Shown piece after piece: positions 31,536 to 39,036 of a stretch of 39,145 nucleotides of DNA. The translations under genes were made by a program, and so were the position numbers. Location: NCBI GenBank assembly GCA_018829905.1, contig JAHJST010000002.1, positions 1 to 39,145 on the forward strand, in the 5' to 3' direction. This DNA is from Patescibacteria group bacterium (GTDB lineage: Bacteria > Patescibacteriota > Minisyncoccia > RBG-13-40-8-A). The notes beneath the pieces were generated by a model that did not search any database, was not told where the DNA came from, and saw only the letters and a program-made list of their open reading frames with translations. The stretch's first letter is position 1. Each line of letters opens with the position of its first letter.

Positions 31536-32829
31536 AATATTTAAAGCATATGATATTAGAGGAATTTATCCTGATGAAATTAATGAGGATGTTGCTTTTA
31601 AAATAGGACAAGCAACAACTAAATTTTTAAAAGCAAAAGAATTAATTGTTGGTAGAGATAATCGTTTGTCTTCAGATTCTTTATCTAATTCTTTAATTAA
31701 TGGAATAATAGATCAAGGAGTTAATGTTATAGATGCTGGGTTAATAACTACCCCAGCTTTTTATTATTCATCTTTAAATGGAAAATTTAAAGGAGGAATA
31801 ATGATTACTGCTTCTCACAATCCAAAAGAGTATAATGGGTTTAAAATAATTGGGAAAAAAGCAATTTCTATTGGTATAAATTCTGGACTTTTGAAAATTA
31901 AAAAATTAGCTGAGAAAAATAAATTTAGATCTAATGAAAAAGGAGAAATTAAAAAAGTTAGTATTTATGATTCATATATTAAAAATGTTTTAAGATTTAT
32001 TAAAATAAAGGATATAAAAGAAATAAAAGTTGTTATAGATACTTCTAATGGTATTGCTGGTAAGATAATTCCTATGTTATTTGAAAAATTACCGTGTGAA
32101 TTAATTCATATTAATTCTGAATTAGATGGAAATCTTATTAATTCTTCCAATGAAAATTTACAAGAAAAAGTTTTAATTGAAAAAGCTGATTTAGGTGTTT
32201 GTTTTGATGGAGATGGTGACAGAATATTATTTATTGATGATAATGGAGATAAAATTGATCCTGATTTAATTTCTGCTCTTTTAATTAATTATTTATTACC
32301 AAATAAAGGAAAAATAGTTCATACTACTGCAAGCAGTAGAAATTTAACAGATCAAATAGAAAAAACAAATAATATTGCTATAGATTCTAAGGTTGGTCAT
32401 ACTTTTGTACAACAAGAAATGAAAAATGAAAAAGCTATTTTTGCATGTGAATCATCTGGCCATTATTTTTTAAAAGAAAATAATTATTTAGAATCTCCTT
32501 TGATAATATTATTAAAAATATTAGAAATTGTTTCTAAAAGGCCATTGTCTAGTTTAATTGAACCATTTAATATATATATTACTGAAAAAATTAATATTAA
32601 AGTTAATAATAAAAAAGCATTTAAAAAACTTAAAAGAAGAATTAAAAGAAAGTATAAAAAAACAACAGAAATCTATGAATTAGATGGAATTTCTGTTGAA
32701 AGAAAAACTTGGTGGTTTAATATTAGAATGTCTAATACTGAGCCAATTATTAAGATTATTATAGAAGCAAAGAGAAAAGATATTTTAGAAAGAAAAAAAG
32801 AAGAACTGTTTAAATTAATCCCATTTTAG
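31522..32829 (+). CDS. Phosphomannomutase/phosphoglucomutase
   Basis: This alpha-D-phosphohexomutase interconverts hexose-6-P and hexose-1-P for sugar-nucleotide and cell-wall synthesis. The catalytic phosphoserine loop TASHNPKEYNG (about 92-102), the metal loop FDGDGDRILF (about 230), the sugar loop CESSGHYF (about 312) and the phosphate-binding RMSNTEPIIK near the C-terminus are all present. At 435 aa it is standard. Which sugar it prefers cannot be read from the sequence. Its last 20 nt overlap the convergent trpS. Confidence 0.93.
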   Translation: MCINKIFKAYDIRGIYPDEINEDVAFKIGQATTKFLKAKELIVGRDNRLSSDSLSNSLINGIIDQGVNVIDAGLITTPAFYYSSLNGKFKGGIMITASHNPKEYNGFKIIGKKAISIGINSGLLKIKKLAEKNKFRSNEKGEIKKVSIYDSYIKNVLRFIKIKDIKEIKVVIDTSNGIAGKIIPMLFEKLPCELIHINSELDGNLINSSNENLQEKVLIEKADLGVCFDGDGDRILFIDDNGDKIDPDLISALLINYLLPNKGKIVHTTASSRNLTDQIEKTNNIAIDSKVGHTFVQQEMKNEKAIFACESSGHYFLKENNYLESPLIILLKILEIVSKRPLSSLIEPFNIYITEKINIKVNNKKAFKKLKRRIKRKYKKTTEIYELDGISVERKTWWFNIRMSNTEPIIKIIIEAKRKDILERKKEELFKLIPF

Positions 32830-33787
32830 TTTTTATCTGTTTCATTGTTTGTTTTGCAATTTTTTCTGCTTTTTTGGCGCCCTGAATTAGTATTTGTTCA
32901 ACTAATTTAGGGTTTTTTTCATATTTTTTTCTTTTTTCTTGAAATGGTTTTAATGCTTTAATAATAACTTCTGCTAAATCTTTTTTAAATTCTCCATATC
33001 CTTTTCCTTTGTATTGTTTTTCTATATCTTTAATCTCTTTATTAGAAAATAAATGATATATATTTAATAAATTAGAAATAGCTGGTTTATTTTTCTCATC
33101 GTGTTTAATTTCTTTTTCAGTATCAGTTACTGCTTTTTTTATTTTCTCTCTAATTTTATTTGGAGAATCTGTTAAATAAATATTGTTTTGGGAACCAAGT
33201 GATTTTGCCATTTCTTTTTTTGGATTACAAAGTGCTTTTATTCTAGCCCCAGATTTAGACAAATATGTTTTTGGCAAAGGAAAAGTTTCTCCAAACTTAT
33301 TGTTAAATTTTTTAGCTATTGTTCTTGCCAATTCTATGTGTTGAGATTGATCTTCTCCAACTGGAACAATATTTGTTTTATACAAAAGAATATCTGCAGC
33401 CATTAAAACTGGATAAGAAAGCAGACCAGCATTAATATTTTTTTCGTGTTGTTTTGACTTTTCTTTAAATTGAGTCATTCTTTGTAATTCTCCAATTGGT
33501 GTTATTGTGCTTAATAACCAAGCTAATTCTGCGTGTTCTTTAATATGAGATTGTATAAAAATTATTGATTTTCTAGGATCAACTCCAGCAGCTAAGTAAT
33601 CTAGTGCAATATCAAAAATTCTTTTTTGCATTTTTTTTGGATCATAATCTATTGTTATTGCGTGTAGATCTACAATAATAAAAATACATTCTCCTTGTTT
33701 TTGGAGTTCAATCCATTGTTGTAATGCTCCTAAATAGTTTCCTATATGAAGCTCTCCAGTTGATTGCATTGCACTTAATATTCTCAT
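32810..33787 (-). CDS. trpS: Tryptophanyl-tRNA synthetase
   Basis: This class I synthetase charges tRNA-Trp. The HIGH motif is GELHIGNYLGAL (about 11-22), GEDQSQHIELARTIA is diagnostic, and the KMSKS loop reads EMAKSLGSQNNIYL. At 325 aa it has the normal length. It overlaps the upstream tRNA-binding-domain gene by 4 nt and the convergent mutase by 20 nt. Confidence 0.96.
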   Translation of the reverse strand: MRILSAMQSTGELHIGNYLGALQQWIELQKQGECIFIIVDLHAITIDYDPKKMQKRIFDIALDYLAAGVDPRKSIIFIQSHIKEHAELAWLLSTITPIGELQRMTQFKEKSKQHEKNINAGLLSYPVLMAADILLYKTNIVPVGEDQSQHIELARTIAKKFNNKFGETFPLPKTYLSKSGARIKALCNPKKEMAKSLGSQNNIYLTDSPNKIREKIKKAVTDTEKEIKHDEKNKPAISNLLNIYHLFSNKEIKDIEKQYKGKGYGEFKKDLAEVIIKALKPFQEKRKKYEKNPKLVEQILIQGAKKAEKIAKQTMKQIKTKMGLI

Positions 33788-34104
33788 CTTATTTTTGATC
33801 CATTAATTATTTTTTTATCTGGATGTATTAATGTTGCTTTATTATCAACATCAATAGCTAAAATCATTCCTTTGCTTTCAATTCCTTTTATTGTTTTTGG
33901 TTCCAAGTTTATTAATATTGGTATTTGTTTTCCTATAATATCTTGCGCAGAATATGTATCTGCTATCCCAGCAACTAAATCTCTTTGTTCGTTGCCTAAA
34001 TCAATTTTTAATTTAAAAAGCTTATCTGTTTCTGGAACAGGTTCTGCTTCTAATATTTCACCAATTCGTATATCTAATTTTTGAAAATCTTCAAAGCTAA
34101 TCAT
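33784..34104 (-). CDS. Free-standing tRNA-binding domain (MetRS C-terminal / CsaA-like)
   Basis: This 106-aa OB-fold protein matches the EMAP-II/MetRS C-terminal domain: FQKLDIRIGEILEAEPVPETDKLFKLKIDLG, LVAGIADTYSAQDIIGKQI and SKGMILAID. Such domains help synthetases hold tRNA in trans (Trbp111-like) or act as the CsaA chaperone. It is the first gene of a unit with trpS (4-nt overlap), so it may assist TrpS or a MetRS encoded elsewhere. Expression should be leaderless. Confidence 0.9.
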   Translation of the reverse strand: MISFEDFQKLDIRIGEILEAEPVPETDKLFKLKIDLGNEQRDLVAGIADTYSAQDIIGKQIPILINLEPKTIKGIESKGMILAIDVDNKATLIHPDKKIINGSKIR

Positions 34105-34110
34105 ATTTTT

Positions 34111-34121
34111 ATTATATTATA
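34111..34121 (-). promoter_or_regulatory. Tandem -10 elements for the tRNA-binding protein-trpS unit
   Basis: On the minus strand TATAATATAAT gives two overlapping TATAAT hexamers (34116-34121 and 34111-34116). The nearer one ends 6 nt before the ATG at 34104. Confidence 0.6.
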
Positions 34122-34430
34122 CTTTTTTAAAAATAGAAAGGCCTTATTTGTGCAAGGCTCTTATTAAAAAATGAGGTTTAAATTCTTTTTATGATTCATA
34201 TATTAACCAAATAAATTAAAGGACTCATTATAGCCTACTTAATACAATAGATATATAGCCCAAGAGATATGCATTTATTTAGATCCTCTTTATTTGCACC
34301 TATGTCTAGTAGAAATATCTAGTATTTATCCTGGTACCCATGGAGGGGGATCAAAGTCTGAGAGCGTACAGAATTAATATATGGTTGGTTAACAATTTTT
34401 TCTCTTAAAATGAAAAATCACTAAGCAAAT
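34122..34430. other. Gene-free stretch of ~310 nt, possibly structured
   Basis: No reading frame of note. A 5-bp hairpin (GCCTT 34141-34145, AAGGC 34154-34158) could end minus-strand transcription before the next unit. GATCCTCTT (34282-34290) can pair with 34344-34352 with two G-U pairs, and TCTAGTA is repeated directly near 34306-34325. The stretch 34330-34370 is much richer in G and C than its surroundings. A structured RNA or a decayed insertion is possible; nothing is certain. Confidence 0.35.
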
Positions 34431-34472
34431 AAAAAAAGAGCGTCAGAGCAACTTAACAAGTTGATAACGCTC
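34431..34472 (-). terminator. Rho-independent terminator of the small membrane gene
   Basis: Minus strand: GAGCGT (34467-34472) pairs with ACGCTC (34438-34443), with an inner CAACTT/AAGTTG stem (34449-34463). A run of T's follows (34431-34437). Confidence 0.8.
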
Positions 34473-34495
34473 AATCGGATTGGTGGGGACAGATT

Positions 34496-34756
34496 TTATC
34501 GTATGCGCTTCCCATGCCCCCTTTTTAACTCTTTGGGCATTCGAAAACAAAAAGAAAATTTTCCTTGATTTGATTCGACCATGTACCAGGCAATTATAAG
34601 ACCAAGCAATCCACTCATTCCAACAAGAAGACAAATGACTTCTTCCCAGAGGGAATATTTGACAATTGCTTCGTGTTCAAGAGATTCCTTCATGCCTCCT
34701 TTCAGCATACCATACGCCAAAATACCAAGGATTAACCACGCAATGATTATTAACAT
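34496..34756 (-). CDS. Small two-TM membrane protein
   Basis: This 86-aa protein has two hydrophobic helices (about 2-18 and 41-61) separated by an acidic/aromatic loop (KESLEHEAIVKYSLWEE), with a basic C-terminal tail (KELKRGHGKRIR). No family is recognised. The start at 34756 is chosen because AAAAGGAG lies 6 nt upstream; a longer frame would start at the -10. A consensus promoter and a strong terminator frame it as a single-gene unit. Codon use is less AT-rich than the core genes, suggesting an acquired gene. Confidence 0.65.
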   Translation of the reverse strand: MLIIIAWLILGILAYGMLKGGMKESLEHEAIVKYSLWEEVICLLVGMSGLLGLIIAWYMVESNQGKFSFCFRMPKELKRGHGKRIR

Positions 34757-34789
34757 TTTAATCTCCTTTTCAAATTTAAATCTACTATA

Positions 34790-34818
34790 ATTATACACCT
34801 ATATTAGTAATTTGTCAA
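34790..34818 (-). promoter_or_regulatory. Promoter of the small membrane gene
   Basis: Minus strand: perfect TTGACA (34813-34818), a 17-nt spacer and perfect TATAAT (34790-34795). It is the strongest promoter by consensus in the window. Confidence 0.85.
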
Positions 34819-34836
34819 TACCATTATGACTAAGCA

Positions 34837-34950
34837 ATGACTAAGCAAGAACAACAATTAAAAGATGTTTATTTAGAATCTGAAGAAACCCTTTGGGATT
34901 TAAGTATTGACGTTAATGACGATGTTAAATTATATAATATAGTTTATTAA
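34837..34950 (+). CDS. Possible 37-aa acidic ORF
   Basis: An acidic 37-codon frame (MTKQEQQLKDVYLESEE...) lies between two divergent or convergent units. Its first 11 bases are a direct repeat of the 11 just before them (ATGACTAAGCA twice, 34826-34847), so the ATG is duplicated and the first copy stops after four codons. There is no SD. It may be a gene remnant. Confidence 0.25.
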   Translation: MTKQEQQLKDVYLESEETLWDLSIDVNDDVKLYNIVY

Positions 34951-34952
34951 AT

Positions 34953-35017
34953 AAAATAAAAAGACCCCCAGCCAAGAAAGAGAGGGGAAACCAAAAAGGA
35001 GGGGATGGGCTGGGGGT
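34953..35017 (-). terminator. GC-rich terminator of the five-gene minus-strand unit
   Basis: Minus strand: a 10-bp stem ACCCCCAGCC (35008-35017) with GGCTGGGGGT (34964-34973), a 34-nt loop, then CTTTTTATTTTATTT. It is unusually GC-rich for this genome. Confidence 0.8.
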
Positions 35018-35037
35018 GGAATGAAGAACTATTTTTA

Positions 35038-35658
35038 TTATATCTTTTTTAAAATACCTTTGTCAAATGTATAATTCTCAGGATTTTTTAAAAAGTCTAA
35101 CTCTTGTAAATTAAATTCTTTAATTGGTTTTGAAAAATCTTTGTTTGGTTCTATTATTTCTAATTCGGGTATGTCTGTGTAATTGGGATTTTTAATCCAT
35201 TGATTATTTTTTATTAAATAATATGCTAGTCCCTTTTTTTGTTTTATTGAATCATAAATATTATTGCCAAACTCATATATCCAATTACATGTTTTTGCTT
35301 CATTTTCTGTAGTATTTATCATTATATGCTCATAATTAGGTGGAATGATTACTTTATCTGTTTTTTTTGCATTTATTGTGTATACATGTTTATCGTTTTG
35401 TAATAAAAAAATTACTTGACCTTCTAATACTTCATATAGTTCAGGATAATTTGATGGATGTTTGTGTCCAGCTGTTTTGTTGTATTCCTTACCAAGCATT
35501 AGTGGTTTTAAAATCGTAATATCATATCTAAGATTATGTTTTTTTTCTACCCCTCTTTGCATGTAATAAAGTTCTAAATCTTTATTAGCTGTTTTTAGCC
35601 ATTCTTTATCATATATTACATCATCCATTTCATTTAAATATCTAGTTGATTGTTTCAT
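35038..35658 (-). CDS. Cupin-type (archaeal-type) glucose-6-phosphate isomerase
   Basis: This enzyme interconverts glucose-6-P and fructose-6-P with a metal-dependent cupin fold, unrelated to the common PGI. The metal-binding His/Glu set appears in AGHKHPSNYPELYEVLEGQVIFLL (residues about 87-110), with the second cupin motif VIIPPNYEHIMIN downstream. At 206 aa (start MKQSTRYLNEMDD at 35658, overlapping the oppA-like gene by 17 nt) it is close to the ~190 aa of the archaeal enzymes. It is the last gene of the unit. A frame with a longer N-terminus reads back into the upstream gene and is unlikely. Confidence 0.85.
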   Translation of the reverse strand: MKQSTRYLNEMDDVIYDKEWLKTANKDLELYYMQRGVEKKHNLRYDITILKPLMLGKEYNKTAGHKHPSNYPELYEVLEGQVIFLLQNDKHVYTINAKKTDKVIIPPNYEHIMINTTENEAKTCNWIYEFGNNIYDSIKQKKGLAYYLIKNNQWIKNPNYTDIPELEIIEPNKDFSKPIKEFNLQELDFLKNPENYTFDKGILKKI

Positions 35659-37348
35659 TTTTTTCTCTTTTTGTTTTAATGTACCATTCTTCAATATCAT
35701 TAAATCTTTTTGATGGAAGAACAATATTTTCTGATTCTATGCCTTTTACTTTTTTATTAACAAAGTATAAATTATATGAACTGTATAAAAATATTCCAGG
35801 AACATCATTAACAACTATTTCTTGAAAATCTTTGTATTCTTGTTTTCTTTCTTCATTGTCTAAATTTTGTCTTGCGTTTTTTAACAATGTATCTACCTTT
35901 GAATTGTCATAAAGACAAAGATTTAATCCAGGATCTTTTTTTTGAGAAGAGTGCCAAAATGCAAATGGATCAGGATCTGATCCTAATACTTGTCCAAATA
36001 AAAGAGCTTGATAATCTCTTGGTCTGATATGCTCTTGTTGTATTTCTCCAATATTTAAAATTTTAACAGTTATTTTTGCATCTAGTTTAGACCATTGTTC
36101 TTGTAATAAATTTGCTACTTGTTGTAATTCTTTTAATTCAGTAGTAATTAATTCTATTTCTAAATTAGTAGTTCCTCTTTCTCTTATTCCATCTTCATTT
36201 TCATCTGTCCACTCTCTGTCTGTTAGTATTTGTTTTGCTTTTTCTAAATCAAATTCATATTTTTCAACCTCTGTATTCTCCCAATCTCCAAATGGAATAG
36301 GCGAGTAAGCTGGTTTTGCTTCTCCGTTTAATACCTCATTAATAATTGTTTGTTTGTCTGTGGCATAATTTAGGGCTAATCTTACTTGTTTATCTGATAG
36401 TGCTTTGCTTTTGCTTTGATTAAAAAATATTGCAAAATATCTAGGAAGATTTAATTTATATATATTTTTGTTGTCATTTATTCCTGTTAACAAGGATTTA
36501 TTTCTAACTGAAGATAAGTTGATATTATCTATTTTCCCTTTATTATATGCTCTAATTAAACTTTCTTCGTCTAAATAAAAAGATAGTTCAATTTTTTCAA
36601 TATATGGTTTATGTGGTTTAAAATTATCAAATGCTTTTAATTCAATAAAGCTAATAAATCCTTCTTTGTCTTTTTTTAACCTTTTAAGCACATATGGACC
36701 AGTTCCAATAGGTGAAAGATTTTGTTCAGTGAAAGCAAAACTATCTGCAGGAATGTTTTCCCAAATATGTTTTGGTAATATTCCAACTGTTGTGTTTGTT
36801 AAAAATGGAGCATAAGGAGTTTTTAATTTAAATCTAACAGTATAATCATCTATTTTTTCTATTTCTACTCCAGTCCAATTAATTCTTAAAGGACTTCTAT
36901 ATTCTGGGTTTTGTATTAATTGGATTGTAAATATTATATCATCTACTGTAAATGATTGATTATCATGCCATTTAATGTCTTTTCTTAAGAAAAAATCATA
37001 TGTTTTTCCTAATTCATCAATACTATATTTTTCAGCTAAATCAGTTACTAATTCATTATTACTATTATATTTCATTAGACCAGAGAATATTAATTGAGTT
37101 GTGTCTCTGTCAGCATCACTTGTTTCGCTTAAAACAGGATTTAAATATTGAGGACTACCAACAATTCCTTCTTTAAAAGATCCTCCGTGTTTTGGAACTA
37201 AAATTGTATTGTTTAAGCTAAGGGCAACAATCCATAAAATCAAAGAAATTATTAGAATTAAAAAAAGCCCGAGTATAAAATAGCGTTCTTTTTTTGCCAG
37301 AACACTCGGGAGTCTTTTAAATTGATTCCAAGAAGGTATATTTAACAT
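35642..37348 (-). CDS. ABC-type peptide-binding protein (solute-binding family 5, OppA-like)
   Basis: This 568-aa extracytoplasmic solute-binding protein has a basic N-terminus, one uncleaved-looking transmembrane helix (about 23-45) with no lipobox cysteine, then the SBP family 5 body: GSFKEGIVGSPQYLNPVLSE, the KWHDNQSFTVDDIIFTIQLI signature, IGTGPYVLKRL, and LALNYATDKQTIINEVL. These proteins bind oligopeptides or other solutes for uptake. No permease or ATPase gene is in the window, so its transporter must be elsewhere. It overlaps secG by one base. Confidence 0.92.
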   Translation of the reverse strand: MLNIPSWNQFKRLPSVLAKKERYFILGLFLILIISLILWIVALSLNNTILVPKHGGSFKEGIVGSPQYLNPVLSETSDADRDTTQLIFSGLMKYNSNNELVTDLAEKYSIDELGKTYDFFLRKDIKWHDNQSFTVDDIIFTIQLIQNPEYRSPLRINWTGVEIEKIDDYTVRFKLKTPYAPFLTNTTVGILPKHIWENIPADSFAFTEQNLSPIGTGPYVLKRLKKDKEGFISFIELKAFDNFKPHKPYIEKIELSFYLDEESLIRAYNKGKIDNINLSSVRNKSLLTGINDNKNIYKLNLPRYFAIFFNQSKSKALSDKQVRLALNYATDKQTIINEVLNGEAKPAYSPIPFGDWENTEVEKYEFDLEKAKQILTDREWTDENEDGIRERGTTNLEIELITTELKELQQVANLLQEQWSKLDAKITVKILNIGEIQQEHIRPRDYQALLFGQVLGSDPDPFAFWHSSQKKDPGLNLCLYDNSKVDTLLKNARQNLDNEERKQEYKDFQEIVVNDVPGIFLYSSYNLYFVNKKVKGIESENIVLPSKRFNDIEEWYIKTKREKNETIN

Positions 37349-37569
37349 TAAATTATCATTCTAATAACAGCACTAATAATAAATAGAGCTGCTAAGATAA
37401 TTGAAGCAGTAAAAAACATTTTTTCTGCTCCTCGTTTTTTAAAATAAACACTTCCACCGCCACTATCACCACCACCAAAAGCACCAGAAAGGCCTTGGCC
37501 TCTTTGTTGGAACAAAACAGTGATAATTAATAGGACAGAGATAATTATTTGAACTATATCTAATATCAT
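37348..37569 (-). CDS. secG: Preprotein translocase subunit SecG
   Basis: SecG is the small auxiliary subunit of the SecYEG channel. It has two transmembrane helices (about 4-21 and 51-70) joined by the Gly-rich loop QQRGQGLSGAFGGGDSGGG. At 73 aa it is typical. It overlaps the holin-like gene by 4 nt and the solute-binding gene by 1 nt. Confidence 0.95.
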   Translation of the reverse strand: MILDIVQIIISVLLIITVLFQQRGQGLSGAFGGGDSGGGSVYFKKRGAEKMFFTASIILAALFIISAVIRMII

Positions 37570-37925
37570 TTTTTCTTTTTAGCTATTGGTACTATTATAG
37601 CATTAATTATACTAATAATTAATGTTGTCCATAAATATGCCCAAAAACCAATAATTGTTAAATTGTCTATAAAGAAATCTACTCCAAAAAGAATTATACC
37701 ATTTATTACTATTAAGAAAAGACCCAGGGTAATAAAAATTAATGGAGTAGAAATAAGTCTTAAAAATGGTCTTATTATTAAATTGGCTAGAGTTAGTATT
37801 GCGCCAATGATTAAATAATCTGTTAAATCTCCTAAAAATGAAACATTTTGTATAAAATATACTGCTATAAAAATACCAATAGCATTAGCTATCACTTGTA
37901 TTATCAATTTAGTTAAAAATCTCAT
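37566..37925 (-). CDS. Phage-holin-4/YvlD-like membrane protein
   Basis: This 119-aa protein with four transmembrane helices fits the widespread family of small membrane proteins that includes YvlD (ANLIIRPFLRLISTPLIFITLGLFLIVINGI is the family core). Despite the name these are chromosomal proteins with no shown lysis role. The basic tail IAKKKK ends inside secG. Confidence 0.88.
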   Translation of the reverse strand: MRFLTKLIIQVIANAIGIFIAVYFIQNVSFLGDLTDYLIIGAILTLANLIIRPFLRLISTPLIFITLGLFLIVINGIILFGVDFFIDNLTIIGFWAYLWTTLIISIINAIIVPIAKKKK

Positions 37926-37926
37926 A

Positions 37927-38046
37927 TTATTTTTTTATTAATTTTTTAATTTCAAAAACACTTTTACCAGAAACTTTCATTTTTGGTTTTCTCTTTTTTT
38001 CTCTAGATTCTATCTTATTTTCTGTTTTTTTAGGCAATTCAGCCAT
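37927..38046 (-). CDS. 39-aa lysine-rich miniprotein
   Basis: A 39-codon frame (MAELPKKTENKIES...FEIKKLIKK) ends one base before the holin-like ATG. It is very basic and has no recognised family. Its reality is supported by promoter placement: TAAAAT ends 6 nt before its ATG, as at other leaderless units here. It would be the first gene of the secG unit, or a translated leader peptide. Confidence 0.55.
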   Translation of the reverse strand: MAELPKKTENKIESREKKRKPKMKVSGKSVFEIKKLIKK

Positions 38047-38052
38047 TAATTA

Positions 38053-38081
38053 ATTTTATCCTTATTTTATTTTTTTTACAA
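38053..38081 (-). promoter_or_regulatory. Promoter of the five-gene minus-strand unit (leaderless)
   Basis: Minus strand: TTGTAA (38076-38081, the same -35 as at 4619), a 17-nt spacer and TAAAAT (38053-38058), then 6 nt to the ATG at 38046. Confidence 0.6.
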
Positions 38082-38082
38082 G

Positions 38083-38091
38083 TGATATAAT
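38083..38091 (+). promoter_or_regulatory. Extended -10 promoter of the nucleotidyltransferase-like gene (leaderless)
   Basis: TGATATAAT is a perfect extended -10 (hexamer 38086-38091). The ATG at 38098 is 6 nt on. It is back to back with the minus-strand promoter. Confidence 0.7.
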
Positions 38092-38097
38092 TAAAAT

Positions 38098-39036
38098 ATG
38101 AATCAATTAGAAAAATCAGTTTTAGCAACAATTAAATATTATGATATATTTGATTATCCATTAACAGGATTTGAAGTTTTTAAATATTTAATTAATCCTG
38201 TTCATTTAATTTCTAAAGATTCATTAGAGCCAATTAAAAAAATTAAATATTTAGATATTTTAGAAATTTTAAATAAATTAAAATCTGTTAAAGAGTATAA
38301 TGGATTCTATTTTTTAAAAAATAGAAATATAGTTGATAAAAGAATTAAAAGACAGAAAATATCTATTAAAAGATGGAAAAAGGTAAAAAGAATAATTAAA
38401 GTTCTTAAGTATGTTCCTTTTGTTAAAATGATTTCTGTTTGTAATGGATTAGCTATTAATAATTCTAAAAAATCTGCAGATATAGATCTTTTCATAATTA
38501 TTAAAAAATCAAGAATATTTATTACTAGATTTTTAATTACTTTTACTGTTTGGGCAATGGGACAGTGGAGGCATAATAATAAAATATCAAATAAAATATG
38601 CTTAAGTTTTTATATTACAGATGATTCTTTAAATCTAAAATCTATTAAAATACAACCTTTTGATATTTATTTAGCTTCTTGGGTATTTCAATTAAAGCCT
38701 GTTTATTCTGTTGATAATATTTATGAAAGATTTATTAAAGAAAATAAATGGGTAGAATCATATTTTTTTAATTATGGAAAAATCTTAAATAAATACTATT
38801 TAGACAGTAAAGAGCCTTTTTTAAAGAAATTTTTTGAATTAATTTTTAATTTTAATTTTATAGAAAAAATATTTAAATTTATTCAAATTAAGAAAATGAA
38901 AAAAATCGATCATAGTCTTGAAACTGCTGTTGTTGTTTCTGATTCAATGTTAAAGTTTCATGAAAATGATAAAAGAGAGTTCTTTCAAAATAAATTTAAT
39001 AAATCATGTTGTCAATCACATAAATGTCGCCTCTAA
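38098..39036 (+). CDS. Nucleotidyltransferase-like protein, apparently 3'-truncated by an IS
   Basis: The 312-aa frame starts with a winged-helix-like domain (LEKSVLATIKYYDIFDYPLTGFEVFKYL). It continues with a nucleotidyltransferase-type core (ISVCNGLAINNSKKSADIDLFIII, about 112-135) with a DxD pair, and a helical C-terminal half. Uncharacterised proteins of this layout are frequent in Candidate Phyla Radiation genomes. The last ~11 residues (from SCCQSHKCRL) look unrelated and are encoded by sequence that appears to belong to an insertion element, so the native C-terminus is probably lost. Substrate unknown. Confidence 0.7.
   Translation: MNQLEKSVLATIKYYDIFDYPLTGFEVFKYLINPVHLISKDSLEPIKKIKYLDILEILNKLKSVKEYNGFYFLKNRNIVDKRIKRQKISIKRWKKVKRIIKVLKYVPFVKMISVCNGLAINNSKKSADIDLFIIIKKSRIFITRFLITFTVWAMGQWRHNNKISNKICLSFYITDDSLNLKSIKIQPFDIYLASWVFQLKPVYSVDNIYERFIKENKWVESYFFNYGKILNKYYLDSKEPFLKKFFELIFNFNFIEKIFKFIQIKKMKKIDHSLETAVVVSDSMLKFHENDKREFFQNKFNKSCCQSHKCRL

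Noticed and set aside
34332-34355. Minus strand resembles the 3' end of a tRNA (TTTGATCCCCCTCC...GGGTACCA).
   Set aside because: The 5' half of the T-stem does not pair, the loop is off by one and no matching acceptor or anticodon arm lies upstream; the one true tRNA here has no encoded CCA either.
34443-34634. 63-codon minus-strand frame.
   Set aside because: It overlaps the better supported small membrane gene in another frame and runs through that gene's terminator.
35005-35052. 14-codon plus-strand frame preceded by AAGGAGG in the loop of the GC-rich hairpin.
   Set aside because: The purine run is part of a terminator loop for the minus-strand unit and no plus-strand promoter is seen; probably coincidence.
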